The position numbers and the translations under genes are program-made. A DNA stretch of 17,235 bases, from positions 1 to 17,235 of the forward strand of contig CAYNJF010000045.1 of assembly GCA_964397555.1 (NCBI GenBank), in the 5' to 3' direction. This DNA is from CAYNJF01 sp964397555 (GTDB lineage: Bacteria > Pseudomonadota > Gammaproteobacteria > Berkiellales > Berkiellaceae). This document shows, in pieces, positions 1 through 7,595 of the stretch. The number at the start of each line of letters is the position of its first letter. The stretch's first letter is position 1. The notes under the pieces are model-generated. The model had not been told where the DNA came from, searched no databases, and worked only from the letters and a program-made list of their open reading frames with translations.

Positions 1-785
1 TGATTGTTTTTGATGATTTTTTAAAGTCTACGAAAATACCTTTAAGTGCGAATTCTTTTGCCTCTAAGACACGGTTTACATGATAAGGGGTGGTTTTTGC
101 CTCAGGACTTAAGGAAAATATTACTTGACCTGTCTTAACATCGTACGAATCCACCTTTAGAAGTTCGCCTGATGTAATGCCCGCGTAAATCTCTTTTGCG
201 GTGAGCTGTTCTTGCTTGCAAGTCAAGCCTGACTGTATGGCGCTTAGCACTTGTTCAGGGTGAACCAGGTGTGACCGACAATCAGCCCTCACGGTTAAGC
301 TCAATGTTCCTCTTGATTGATTAAAGCCTTCAAAATTATCTTTAAGTGCGAATTCGTATCCCTTTAAGGCACGGTTTACACTATAAATTGTTGCTTTAAC
401 TTCAGGATTTATGGAAAATATAACTTCACCTGTCTTAACATCGTACGAATCCACCTTTAGAAGCCCGTCTGATGCAATGCCCGTGCGAATCTCTTTTGCC
501 GTGAGTTTTTTTTTGCTTGAAGATATACCTTTCTGTAACGCACTTAGCACGTGTCCAGGGTGGATCAGCTGTGACCGACAGTCAGCCCTCACGGTTAAGA
601 TCACTGCTACTCTTGATTGATTAAAGTCTTCAAAAGTATCTTTAAGTGCGAATTCTTTTCCCGCTAAGGCAATGTTTACATGATAAGGTGTCGTTTTAAC
701 CTCAGAGTTCAAGGAAAATATTACTTGACCTGTCTTAACATCATAAGTGTCAATACTAAGAAGTCTGCCAGATTCAATACTTTTG
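1..785 (-). repeat. 300-bp tandem repeat array inside the partial CDS
   Basis: The landmark GAATTC recurs at 50-55, 350-355 and 650-655, an exact 300-bp period. A second landmark (CGCCTGAT and its variants) recurs at 166, 466 and 766. Both landmarks keep the reading frame, so each DNA unit encodes 100 residues. Some stretches, such as 129-164 and 429-464, are identical between units. Homology of the rightmost unit fades near 785. Confidence 0.9.
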
Positions 786-835
786 CATATATCATCAGTG
801 GACAGCGTTATTGATTGTTGAATAGAACCTAGCAT
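1..835 (-). CDS. 100-residue tandem-repeat protein, partial (runs off left edge)
   Basis: The reading frame is open from the ATG at 833-835 to the window edge: 278 codons with no stop, so the C-terminus is missing. The protein is about two and a half copies of a 100-residue unit. Recognisable elements are LTAKEI, LLKVDSYDVKTGQVIFSL, KTTPYHVNRxL, EFALKxxFxxFN, LTVRADCRSxLxHPEQV and LSAxQxG. The first unit is the most divergent (STDDICKSIESG replaces TAKEIxxGI) and acts as an N-terminal cap. An upstream in-frame TAG at 860-862 bounds the frame. An AAAGG sequence 11 nt before the ATG is an acceptable ribosome binding site. There is no signal peptide or membrane segment. I do not recognise the domain. 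Alternating hydrophobic stretches (QVIFSL, LSLTVRA) suggest a mixed alpha/beta module. Near-identical DNA between units points to recent duplication or gene conversion. A decayed relative lies upstream. Confidence 0.8.
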   Translation of the reverse strand, partial: MLGSIQQSITLSTDDICKSIESGRLLSIDTYDVKTGQVIFSLNSEVKTTPYHVNIALAGKEFALKDTFEDFNQSRVAVILTVRADCRSQLIHPGHVLSALQKGISSSKKKLTAKEIRTGIASDGLLKVDSYDVKTGEVIFSINPEVKATIYSVNRALKGYEFALKDNFEGFNQSRGTLSLTVRADCRSHLVHPEQVLSAIQSGLTCKQEQLTAKEIYAGITSGELLKVDSYDVKTGQVIFSLSPEAKTTPYHVNRVLEAKEFALKGIFVDFKKSSKTI

Positions 836-1384
836 TAATGTGCGAACCTTTAAGAAAAACTAATATGCTATTTTGCAGATATACTGAGGTAAAATTTATT
901 AATGTTGAACCAATCTATGAAGCTAATTAGCTTATATAATTTATCTCTATTGTAAATACTAAATACTGCGTATAGTGGCTCCTTAGAAACTAACAAGCAT
1001 AAACCCTGCAATTAACAAATAGAAAAGAAATCATGCGAGGGAATGCAACTAAGCATCCATAGAAACAACTTCACCGGTTTCATTTGTGTTTTTATACAGT
1101 GGCTAATAAGAGAAAGTAGTGTCTAGAAGAAATTTTTTTAGCCATATGTGGCCGTCTTGTTTTTAGTGCGAAAACATTGGTTAGGTCATAGTTATTATAA
1201 AACTCTCAATTAAACCAGACTACCTACCTATGATTCACGCCTAGTAATTGGACTAAACTCATGCCTTCAGACAACTCTAGATGTGTTTACCCGTTCTGAA
1301 TAGCCACGCCATTGGGCTGTGTATAAAAAGTAGCAGCATGAATATGTAAATTCCATACTGCTTCAGAATTTATCATCTTCTTTT
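836..1384. other. AT-rich intergenic region without a clear gene
   Basis: Stops are frequent in all frames and I see no convincing gene. It contains the upstream region of the partial repeat gene, including a perfect 14-bp palindrome at 920-933. Weak resemblance to the 300-bp repeat around 1150-1370 (for example TTTTTAGTGCGAA near 1160) may be older decayed units, but I cannot establish this by eye. Confidence 0.5.
920..933. promoter_or_regulatory. 14-bp perfect palindrome upstream of the repeat gene
   Basis: AAGCTAATTAGCTT is its own reverse complement. It lies about 85 bp upstream of the minus-strand start codon at 835, where a regulator could bind. AT-rich DNA produces such palindromes by chance, so function is only a possibility. 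Confidence 0.2.
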
Positions 1385-1795
1385 TTTCGGATCTTAAAAA
1401 TCAACATTTGGAAACTCGCCTGATATCATGCCTAATCGTGTCTCTTATTTGTTGAGTTTTTTTGAGCTTGATGCGGTTTTTTACTGCAAAGTTTTTAGTA
1501 CCAGCTCTGGATATACGTATTACTCCAGATAAGTCTGCTTAACCCTCAAGTTAATCTTTATTTTTGAAAGAATAAATTCTGTAAATACATCTTTTAGTAA
1601 CAATTTGTTCCAAAAGATTGCATCGTTAACTCTAAATTTAGTGGTTTTAGCTCCCTCACCTCATTCAAACATCACCAAACCTGAAATAAGATTGTTAGAA
1701 TTCAACGTAACATACTTGCCTAATTCAATGAATTCTCGAATCTCTTTCGCGGTTATTTTTTTATCTGTTACCTTATTTACAATGCACAACTACCA
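1385..1795 (-). pseudogene. Decayed copy of the 100-residue repeat gene
   Basis: Reading the minus strand gives peptides that follow the intact repeat almost position by position. From about 1762 downward it reads KITAKEIREFIELGKY, matching LTAKEI...GI.SG.LL, and then VMFE with a TGA where the intact unit has VIFS..PE. Next come AKTTKFRVNDAI and LLLKDVFTEF (matching KTTPYHVN.AL and FALKDTFEDF), INLRVKQTYLE followed by a TAA, then YPELVLKTLQ, another stop, SSSKKL, further stops and finally GMISGEFPNVDF. The two landmark sites at 1417 and 1717 are exactly 300 bp apart, the same period as the intact array. Several in-frame stops show that this copy no longer encodes a full protein. The upstream limit is unclear, and I find no convincing start codon. 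Confidence 0.8.
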
Positions 1796-2274
1796 CATAT
1801 CTATGGTTAGTGGGGCATGGGACAACATGGTGCACGTAGTAGCATTCGTAGGAACCATATCTAATACTAATGAATTGTGGGGTTTTACAAACAAACCATT
1901 TTAGTGTAGTTAAATCATTGTCTTGAAATGTCAGAATATGCAAATACCGGCACTCTTTTGCACGCTGTGTAAATAATGAACATTAAGTATAATGAATTCT
2001 ATTGATGGATCAACGAATTACTTTCACTCTGCAAGAAATATTTAAGAGGCATGAATATTATTCATGAAGATCATGCTGATTTCATTTATTAATATAAAGA
2101 ATGGCTCAACCTACTGGTCATAGGTACTAAACGCTTTGCAGGTATTGGAAAACCGAGCTACGTATTGGTGACCGTCCATTTCACCATATTTGCAAGCCTT
2201 CAATCGTTGGGTCGTGATTTTTTAAGGCGATGAAGTCGTAACCTCAAGAGATGAGCATCTATTGAATTGAGAAA
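1796..2274. other. Intergenic region, possibly with gene debris
   Basis: There is no open frame of useful length. A perfect 17-bp palindrome, CATGAATATTATTCATG, lies at 2050-2066. Between about 2110 and 2240 base composition rises, and one minus-strand frame reads protein-like (CKYGEMDGHQYVARFSNTC) between stops. This could be the remnant of a lost gene, but I do not recognise it and did not annotate it as one. Confidence 0.4.
2050..2066. repeat. 17-bp perfect inverted repeat
   Basis: CATGAATA and TATTCATG flank a central T, giving a perfect dyad in a stretch without genes. It could be an operator or a relic; nothing beside it shows which. Confidence 0.25.
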
Positions 2275-2295
2275 GCTGCAGCTCAAAGCTGCAGC
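2275..2295 (-). terminator. Hairpin terminator after the 2303-2734 gene
   Basis: Two copies of the palindromic 8-mer GCTGCAGC at 2275-2282 and 2288-2295 form an 8-bp GC-rich stem with a 5-nt loop. It lies 7 bp beyond the stop of the minus-strand gene. On that strand the stem is followed by TTTCTC, a weak U-tract, so termination may be imperfect. Confidence 0.6.
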
Positions 2296-2302
2296 CTCTT
2301 TA

Positions 2303-2734
2303 TTATTGTAGCTTTGATTTGGATGGACCTAAATCATCATCATTATCACGAACTTGGTCCACAACATCATTAGTCTCACCTTCGCTCCCTTCGACAAGAC
2401 TGTGTTGCCATTTACGAATATACAACTCAGAACGAACCTTAGCGTATTCGCTAGCCATCGCTCCCAATAAGTAGGGCGTAGCTCCAGTGCTTCCTAAATA
2501 CCCATCCACGGCTTCACCTAAACAGCGCCCAGCCGTCGCAGCACATACACCTACCACTGCGCTCATCGTTGAAGAAATAAACGTAGGCCTTGCATAACCA
2601 ACTTCATCTGATACCACAAGATACCCACTCGAATCGACCGCTTGAGCCATCACGGCACCGCCTCGTTTACCGGCATTACGGCCTACCCATTGCAACGACT
2701 GAGTGGCCGCAAATGTTTTAAAACCTTCCAACAT
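2303..2734 (-). CDS. Hypothetical protein behind a Fur-box-like promoter
   Basis: This encodes 143 residues of unknown function. I chose the ATG at 2732-2734 because a GAGG ribosome binding site lies 9 nt before it. A GTG at 2741-2743 would add three residues but overlaps that site. The protein is rich in Gly, Ala and Ser. A small-residue hydrophobic stretch in the middle (about residues 55-75, MSAVVGVCAATAGRC) might be a weak membrane or packing helix, and the C-terminal 30 residues are acidic and probably disordered (residues such as NDDDLGPSKSK). There is no signal peptide. The gene stands alone with its own promoter (2772-2800) and a terminator-like hairpin (2275-2295), so it is monocistronic. 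The palindrome over the promoter suggests repression, possibly by Fur, hence possible iron control. The product itself gives no clue to an iron-related role. Confidence 0.65.
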   Translation of the reverse strand: MLEGFKTFAATQSLQWVGRNAGKRGGAVMAQAVDSSGYLVVSDEVGYARPTFISSTMSAVVGVCAATAGRCLGEAVDGYLGSTGATPYLLGAMASEYAKVRSELYIRKWQHSLVEGSEGETNDVVDQVRDNDDDLGPSKSKLQ

Positions 2735-2761
2735 AACCTTCACCCTCTGTTAGTTAATTAA

Positions 2762-2783
2762 CTTGGTAATGATTATCAAGTCA
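2762..2783 (-). promoter_or_regulatory. Fur-box-like operator overlapping the -10 box
   Basis: CTTGGTAATGATTATCAAG (2762-2780) is a 19-bp inverted repeat with arms matching at 8 of 9 positions about a central G. On the minus strand GATAATCATTACC matches the right-hand 13 bases of the classical Fur box (GATAATCATTATC) at 12 positions, while the outer left six bases match poorly. The site covers the -10 box of the promoter, the usual arrangement for a repressor. Another regulator with a similar AT-rich palindrome is possible. Confidence 0.5.
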
Positions 2784-2800
2784 TGGAAAGTGAATGTCTA
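2772..2800 (-). promoter_or_regulatory. sigma70-type promoter of the 2303-2734 gene
   Basis: On the minus strand the -35 hexamer is TAGACA (2795-2800, 5 of 6 to TTGACA), the spacer is exactly 17 bp, and the -10 hexamer is GATAAT (2772-2777, 5 of 6 to TATAAT). Transcription would start near 2765, about 30 nt before the ATG. Confidence 0.7.
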
Positions 2801-2930
2801 TTCATTAATGACAAGCGGAGTTTTTCGATGGCTAAATGGTCGATGGTTCCAAAAACAACAGAAAATGCATATTAAGGATGTCAATATTTTCGGTAAAATT
2901 CATGAACGGTCGCTTGGATGAATTAGAGGC

Positions 2931-3164
2931 TTAAGGTCTCATGAGGCTTTGATAATAGTAATGACTAGCGTTGGTGGAGGATGAGGGGGTTGTAGATTTA
3001 TATGAATCTGATTGAGTTTGCCAAAGTGGGGTCCAGGGTTGATTAGGCCCATCTAGAACTGGACGACTTTTTGATTGACAAAAGGTATATAGTGCACAGC
3101 AAGAGATGGGTACACAAAGGAAAGAGAATATAAGCATAGCGGCTTCAAATTCATCTAAATCCAT
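2931..3164 (-). CDS. Small single-span membrane protein, hypothetical
   Basis: The product has 77 residues. The ATG at 3164 is preceded by AAGGAG 12 nt upstream, a good ribosome binding site at a slightly long distance. After an acidic start (MDLDEFEAA) comes one strongly hydrophobic segment, residues 9-29, containing four cysteines (17, 22, 23 and 29). It is followed by Lys/Arg residues, then a Pro/Ser/Thr-rich hydrophilic tail. The charge pattern suggests the tail faces the cytoplasm. The gene starts 34 bp after the tex stop on the same strand and could be cotranscribed with tex. I recognise no family. The length and low-complexity tail leave some doubt that it is translated. Confidence 0.5.
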   Translation of the reverse strand: MDLDEFEAAMLIFSFLCVPISCCALYTFCQSKSRPVLDGPNQPWTPLWQTQSDSYKSTTPSSSTNASHYYYQSLMRP

Positions 3165-3198
3165 ATATGTACCCTACTCCTTAATCTTGGTAACGGCC

Positions 3199-5508
3199 TT
3201 AGCTGTTTTCCGTATTGGCCCGACCTAAAGCCTTTTCTAAAGCCGCTCCAAACGGAGATGGCGCTTTAGGGGCTTTTTGTCGTTGCTGCCCACGAGGTGC
3301 ATTGGATTTAGTTTTAGTAGGCTTTCCCTTGCTCTTTTGAGGTCGTTGCGATTGCTCTGACTTCTCTTTCATCGTCAATTGGATACGCTTTCTCGAGACA
3401 TCAACATCCAAGACTTTGACGTTAACGATGTCGCCAGCTTTGACAAGCTCGGCTGGATCACTGATGAATGCATTGGACATTTCAGAGACATGAACCAAGC
3501 CATCTTGATGAACACCAATATCAACAAAGGCGCCAAAGTTGGTCACGTTGGTCACCACCCCTTCGAGCTTCATGTCCGGTTTTAGATCAGATATCTTCTC
3601 AACCCCTTCTTTGAAGGTAGCCATTTTAAACTCAGGACGAGGATCACGACCTGGTTTTTTAAGCTCTTCGAGGACATCTAAAATGGTCGGCAAACCAAAT
3701 TCATCGCTGACAAAATCTTGTGGTTTGATTTTTGCCACTTTATCGCTGTTGCCGATAAGCTCCGCCAAATCGGACTGAGTTGAGGCAATAATTTTCTCAA
3801 TCAAAGAGTAACTCTCAGGATGCACCGCCGATGCGTCCAACGGATTGGTACCATCCATAATGCGCAAAAAACCCACCGCTTGTTCGTAGGTTTTCTCGCC
3901 GAGACGAGGAACTTCTTTTAACTGTTCACGATGCTCAAATCGACCGTTTTTCTCACGGTACTCTAAAATATTCTGAGCGACGGTCTCGTTTAGACCCGAA
4001 ATGGATTTGAGCAAGGGCACAGAAGCGGTATTTAAATCTGCGCCAACCGCATTCACACAATCTTCAAGAACAGCAGACAAGCTCTTATCCAGCTTAATTT
4101 GGTTTACGTCATGCTGATACTGACCAACACCAATGGATTTTGGATCAATTTTAACCAATTCAGGCAGCGGATCTTGAAGACGTCGAGCAATGGAGACTGC
4201 CCCTCTAAATGAGACATCCAAATCAGGAAACTCTTTACCGGCAAGCTCAGATGCTGAGTAAACTGAAGCCCCTGCTTCGTTGACCACAATTTTAGAAAGC
4301 CCAAGCTCTGGGTTGGATTTTATCAACTCACCTACCAACTGGTCAGTTTCACGAGATGCCGTACCATTACCAATACTGACTAACGATACCTTATGCTTTT
4401 CACACAAGGCTCTTATGGCCATCATGGACTGAGCCCACTTCTTTTGAGGAGCATGCGGGAAAATGGTGGTATGTTCGAGCAGCTTACCGGTTCCATCAAC
4501 CACCACAACCTTTACGCCAGTCCTTAGTCCAGGATCTAGCCCCAAAACATTTTTATTGCCCGCAGGAGCTGCCATTAATAGGTTTTTAAGATTGGATTTA
4601 AAGACGTCGATTGCGACCACCTCAGAACTCTCTTTCATGCGCATGATGAGTTCTAAATCAATCTTAAGCTTGATTTTAACCTTCCAGGTCCAATCAACCA
4701 CATCCATAAGCCATACATCAGCCGCTCTTTGTTGATTTTCGATGTTAAAACTCTGAGCAATCTTGTGCTTTGAGTGAGCGTGTTCATCGTCGCTAAGCTC
4801 AATAGCAATTTTCAAAAAGCCCTCTTTGCGACCTCGCAAAAGCGCCAATCCACGATGAGATGGTACCTTTTTAATATTTTCATTGAATTCAAAGTAGTCG
4901 GAGTATTTTTTACCGTCTTGCTCTTTTCCATCAACCACGCTCGAGACAACAACGGCATGATTCCAAACGTATTCACGAAGGTATTCAAGCAAATCAGCAC
5001 TTTCAGAGAAACGCTCCATAAGGATTTGTTTCGCCCCTTCAAGCGCATCCTTGATGGATGATACGCCTTTGTCTTCGTTGATAAAGTCATTCGCCTTTTC
5101 TTCGGGGGCCAACGTTGGATCAGATAGCAACAGATCAGCAAGTGGCTCAAGCCCAGCTTCAATGGCGATTTGTGCTTTGGTACGGCGTTTTGGCTTATAC
5201 GGCAAATATAAGTCTTCAAGACGAGCCTTATTGTCGGTCTCTTCAATGGCTTTTTTTAGCTTATCAGTTAACTTCCCTTGTTCCTGAATGCTTTTTAAAA
5301 TGGTTTCTTTGCGCTCAACCAATTCGGTCAAGTAGCTGAGTCGGTCTTCTAATGTCCTTAGATGTTCGTCAGTCAAACCTCCAGTCACTTCCTTTCGATA
5401 CCTGGCTATAAAAGGCACCGTGGCCCCTTCGTGGATCAAGTTTACAGCGGCAGTGACTTGTTCAACCCGAACATTAATTTCATCAGCAATTTTTTGATTG
5501 ATATCCAT
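3199..5508 (-). CDS. tex: RNA-binding transcriptional accessory protein Tex
   Basis: The 769 residues are the usual length for Tex/YhgF and the gene appears intact. An N-terminal helical region (residues 1-300) carries the family signatures VPFIARYRKE (31-40) and LEDLYLPYKPKRRTKA (97-112). A YqgF/RNase H-like domain begins at about 318 with NVLGLDPGLRTG. The helix-hairpin-helix segment spans about 490-560 (VNAVGADLNTAS, ISGLNETVAQNI, EVPRLGEKTYEQAVGFLRI). The S1 RNA-binding domain covers about 643-715 (LEGVVTNVTNFGAFVDIGV, DGLVHVSEMS). A basic Lys/Pro/Gln-rich tail follows to 769. Tex binds nucleic acid in the cytoplasm and associates with the transcription machinery; it affects virulence-gene expression in some pathogens. 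The ribosome binding site is weak (GAGAG before the ATG). Its neighbours share no known function with it, though a small membrane protein follows closely. Confidence 0.97.
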   Translation of the reverse strand: MDINQKIADEINVRVEQVTAAVNLIHEGATVPFIARYRKEVTGGLTDEHLRTLEDRLSYLTELVERKETILKSIQEQGKLTDKLKKAIEETDNKARLEDLYLPYKPKRRTKAQIAIEAGLEPLADLLLSDPTLAPEEKANDFINEDKGVSSIKDALEGAKQILMERFSESADLLEYLREYVWNHAVVVSSVVDGKEQDGKKYSDYFEFNENIKKVPSHRGLALLRGRKEGFLKIAIELSDDEHAHSKHKIAQSFNIENQQRAADVWLMDVVDWTWKVKIKLKIDLELIMRMKESSEVVAIDVFKSNLKNLLMAAPAGNKNVLGLDPGLRTGVKVVVVDGTGKLLEHTTIFPHAPQKKWAQSMMAIRALCEKHKVSLVSIGNGTASRETDQLVGELIKSNPELGLSKIVVNEAGASVYSASELAGKEFPDLDVSFRGAVSIARRLQDPLPELVKIDPKSIGVGQYQHDVNQIKLDKSLSAVLEDCVNAVGADLNTASVPLLKSISGLNETVAQNILEYREKNGRFEHREQLKEVPRLGEKTYEQAVGFLRIMDGTNPLDASAVHPESYSLIEKIIASTQSDLAELIGNSDKVAKIKPQDFVSDEFGLPTILDVLEELKKPGRDPRPEFKMATFKEGVEKISDLKPDMKLEGVVTNVTNFGAFVDIGVHQDGLVHVSEMSNAFISDPAELVKAGDIVNVKVLDVDVSRKRIQLTMKEKSEQSQRPQKSKGKPTKTKSNAPRGQQRQKAPKAPSPFGAALEKALGRANTENS

Positions 5509-5534
5509 CTAAGACTCTCAACTAACATAAAAAT

Positions 5535-5546
5535 TATTCGCGAATA
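5535..5546. promoter_or_regulatory. 12-bp perfect palindrome in the tex upstream region
   Basis: TATTCGCGAATA is a perfect palindrome about 27 bp upstream of the tex start, within the region where its promoter must lie. It could be an operator. No convincing -10/-35 pair stands out beside it, so this is only a candidate. Confidence 0.25.
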
Positions 5547-5694
5547 GAATACCATGAATAGGTTAGGAGATCAGTTTTATCGCATTGCTTCATCAAAAAG
5601 TGGTTGTGAATACGTTTCGAACTCACTAGTATTTGACCTGCTTGCTCATGTATGAAATAGATAAGACAAATAGTTGTTTGAATAAGGATTGTCA

Positions 5695-7533
5695 GTGCTC
5701 TCAGGGATGTTCAAAAAAATCACAGCTCTACCCACAACCGTTGGTCATGCAGTAAGCTCTGGGTATCACTATCTATTTGGTTCGGATGAAAGAAAAATAA
5801 ACCTTGGCCGCGGGGCCAAAGATGTCACGATGGGCATGGTTTCGACCATACCTACGATGGCTTTTGAGATGCCGGCGCATTCTCCTTTAAGAGAGGTCGC
5901 AACGCACATCTTTTCTAATAACATCATGGGTTATGTGTTGCCTGTCCTTGGTTACTATGGACTGGCCAGGCCCAACATTGAAGCTGCGTTAGGTCCTGGG
6001 ACAGCGATGGTCATGGTCGATGGCCTTATGACTGTGTTTTTTATTAGGGCCGCTCTCAATAACTATCTTTTGAATGCCTTCAACCAATCAAACATCACTG
6101 CCATCGATATGTCTGAGCATAACTGCGACGGACCTAATTGCCAGCATTGCTCCTACCCAAAACACATCAAAGCGGCGGCGATGAGTCCCATTTTGTACAA
6201 CACGAAGTTGGCTGTGGCTTTTATGGCTAAAGGGTTGAGTGCGGGCTTGACCAAATTTGTGAGCATCAGTCCTCTAGGGCGAAGGCTTATCCATATAACG
6301 CCTATTCCTTATTTGGGGGCTCTCATTGATGCAACGATTATGCCGTTGATCTATGGAGAGTCCATTCATGAAATCAAGCTATCGGGCCTTTGTTATGATC
6401 ATCGAAAAGAACACCAGGCTCGACACTTTTTATCAAATTGGGGCATCGGCCTTGGCCTAATTGGAGCAGTGGCCTTGACCGAGCTTTTGATATGGGAAGC
6501 CACAGGGGCTCACAGCGCATGGCTGAATGATTCTCTTTTTCTTACCTATTACTTGTTTGTTCTAGCTCACTATAAAAATCAGGCTATGAGAGACTACCGA
6601 GGAGCTGAACCAAACCATTACCCTCTTGAAATCGCCAATAAGATTGCTGAGCGTTTGACGAAAACAATCTGGAGACGAATCAAGGCCATGAAAGCGGATG
6701 GACCAGCCATTGATTTATCAACACTGCCAAATCAAATTGATGACGCTCTAGAAAAGCCTTTCGTTAAAGCGCTTAGGAAATTATTCTTATATTCGCCTTT
6801 CAATGGAAGGTTTAGGACGTGGCATAGGTCCGGGCCGGTAAACTTATCGATAAGGCTTAAGTCTGAAGTGATTGCTATGGCTGACAGTTTTACGGACACC
6901 TATCAAAGATACTCAACTTTAGTTGGGGCATTTATGAGTGTTTGGCGATGGAGCCCCATCAAACCACCTAAAGACTACATCGTCACTATCGAAAGAATGA
7001 TGCGAGCGAATCCAAATATCGTGAGGTTGGTTAAAAACTGGGTCAAACATGTCGTATGGTTGGCAAACTCTCATAATCGGAGTCAACGATTTGGTTCAAG
7101 AGTGCCAGAACATGTCGAACCAGTTGGAGGGACTTTTGTTATGGTTGGAGATGAGCCTGAACCAGAACAAGAGCGATCACATCCTGCAACCATTCCGCCA
7201 AAAGTAATTTGTCATTTACTCGAAGAAGCGATGAATACGCCAATGATTGATCCATCCTCTGAGGGAGCCAACAGTCAGCATATGCTAAATCAACAATTCG
7301 CGCAGCAGGCTCATCACCCTCATAGCATGACTCCTCATTATGAGGGGCTGCGCCATCGAGGTCTTACTGCCAGGGTTATCCAAGATGATGGCGCAGATCC
7401 CGATTTCGATAATGGTTTTGTTTTGGTCGATAATGGTCAGAGCGCAACATCAAGCACAAGCGAAGTAGGCAACCCAAGGGATGTGACTGTTCGCTCATTA
7501 AAGCCGTTCACCATTACAGATAATTACTTTTAA
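5695..7533 (+). CDS. Polytopic membrane protein of unknown function
   Basis: I place the start at GTG 5695, because AAGG lies 7 nt before it. TTG 5689 and ATG 5707 are alternatives in the same frame. From the GTG the protein has 612 residues. The N-terminal half holds about five to six hydrophobic segments (roughly residues 76-93, 101-128, 170-193, 203-220, 249-268 and 277-293). Between the second and third lies a Cys/His cluster (H142, C144, C149, H151, C152, H157) resembling a small metal-binding knuckle. Residues 300-460 are basic and helical. The last 150 are hydrophilic and Pro/His/acid-rich, with two FVxV motifs near acidic residues (481-484 and 575-578). There is no signal peptide. I do not recognise a family. 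A membrane-anchored protein with a long soluble tail fits a transporter-like protein, a signalling protein or a secreted effector equally well. It may share a transcript with the downstream operon (62-bp gap). Confidence 0.85.
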   Translation: MLSGMFKKITALPTTVGHAVSSGYHYLFGSDERKINLGRGAKDVTMGMVSTIPTMAFEMPAHSPLREVATHIFSNNIMGYVLPVLGYYGLARPNIEAALGPGTAMVMVDGLMTVFFIRAALNNYLLNAFNQSNITAIDMSEHNCDGPNCQHCSYPKHIKAAAMSPILYNTKLAVAFMAKGLSAGLTKFVSISPLGRRLIHITPIPYLGALIDATIMPLIYGESIHEIKLSGLCYDHRKEHQARHFLSNWGIGLGLIGAVALTELLIWEATGAHSAWLNDSLFLTYYLFVLAHYKNQAMRDYRGAEPNHYPLEIANKIAERLTKTIWRRIKAMKADGPAIDLSTLPNQIDDALEKPFVKALRKLFLYSPFNGRFRTWHRSGPVNLSIRLKSEVIAMADSFTDTYQRYSTLVGAFMSVWRWSPIKPPKDYIVTIERMMRANPNIVRLVKNWVKHVVWLANSHNRSQRFGSRVPEHVEPVGGTFVMVGDEPEPEQERSHPATIPPKVICHLLEEAMNTPMIDPSSEGANSQHMLNQQFAQQAHHPHSMTPHYEGLRHRGLTARVIQDDGADPDFDNGFVLVDNGQSATSSTSEVGNPRDVTVRSLKPFTITDNYF

Positions 7534-7595
7534 ATTCTTGTAAGGTTTGAGTTGTCAATGAGTATTATCAAGGTACATCACTTCAGGAGACTGCC

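Noticed and set aside
411..620. Plus-strand frame of 69 codons over the repeat array
   Set aside because: It is the antisense of the repeat units. The minus strand gives one continuous frame over 278 codons with period-conserved motifs, which the plus strand does not.
1..785. CRISPR array or satellite DNA
   Set aside because: The unit is 300 bp with no short repeat/spacer structure and maintains an open reading frame, so it is a coding repeat.
1605..1904. Plus-strand frame of 99 codons
   Set aside because: It lies opposite the decayed repeat copy and resembles the antisense frame of the intact array (RISFAV), so it is a by-product of homologous DNA, not a gene. It has no ribosome binding site.
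2110..2240. Transposase or other gene remnant
   Set aside because: Protein-like words occur in several frames but are broken by stops and match no family I can name; no inverted repeats or target duplications frame the region.
2735..2743. GTG 2743 as the start of the 143-residue gene
   Set aside because: The GTG overlaps the ribosome binding site that serves the ATG three codons later.
4812..5246. Minus- and plus-strand frames inside tex, up to 144 codons
   Set aside because: They are alternative frames of an intact, well-recognised tex gene and lack domains or ribosome binding sites.
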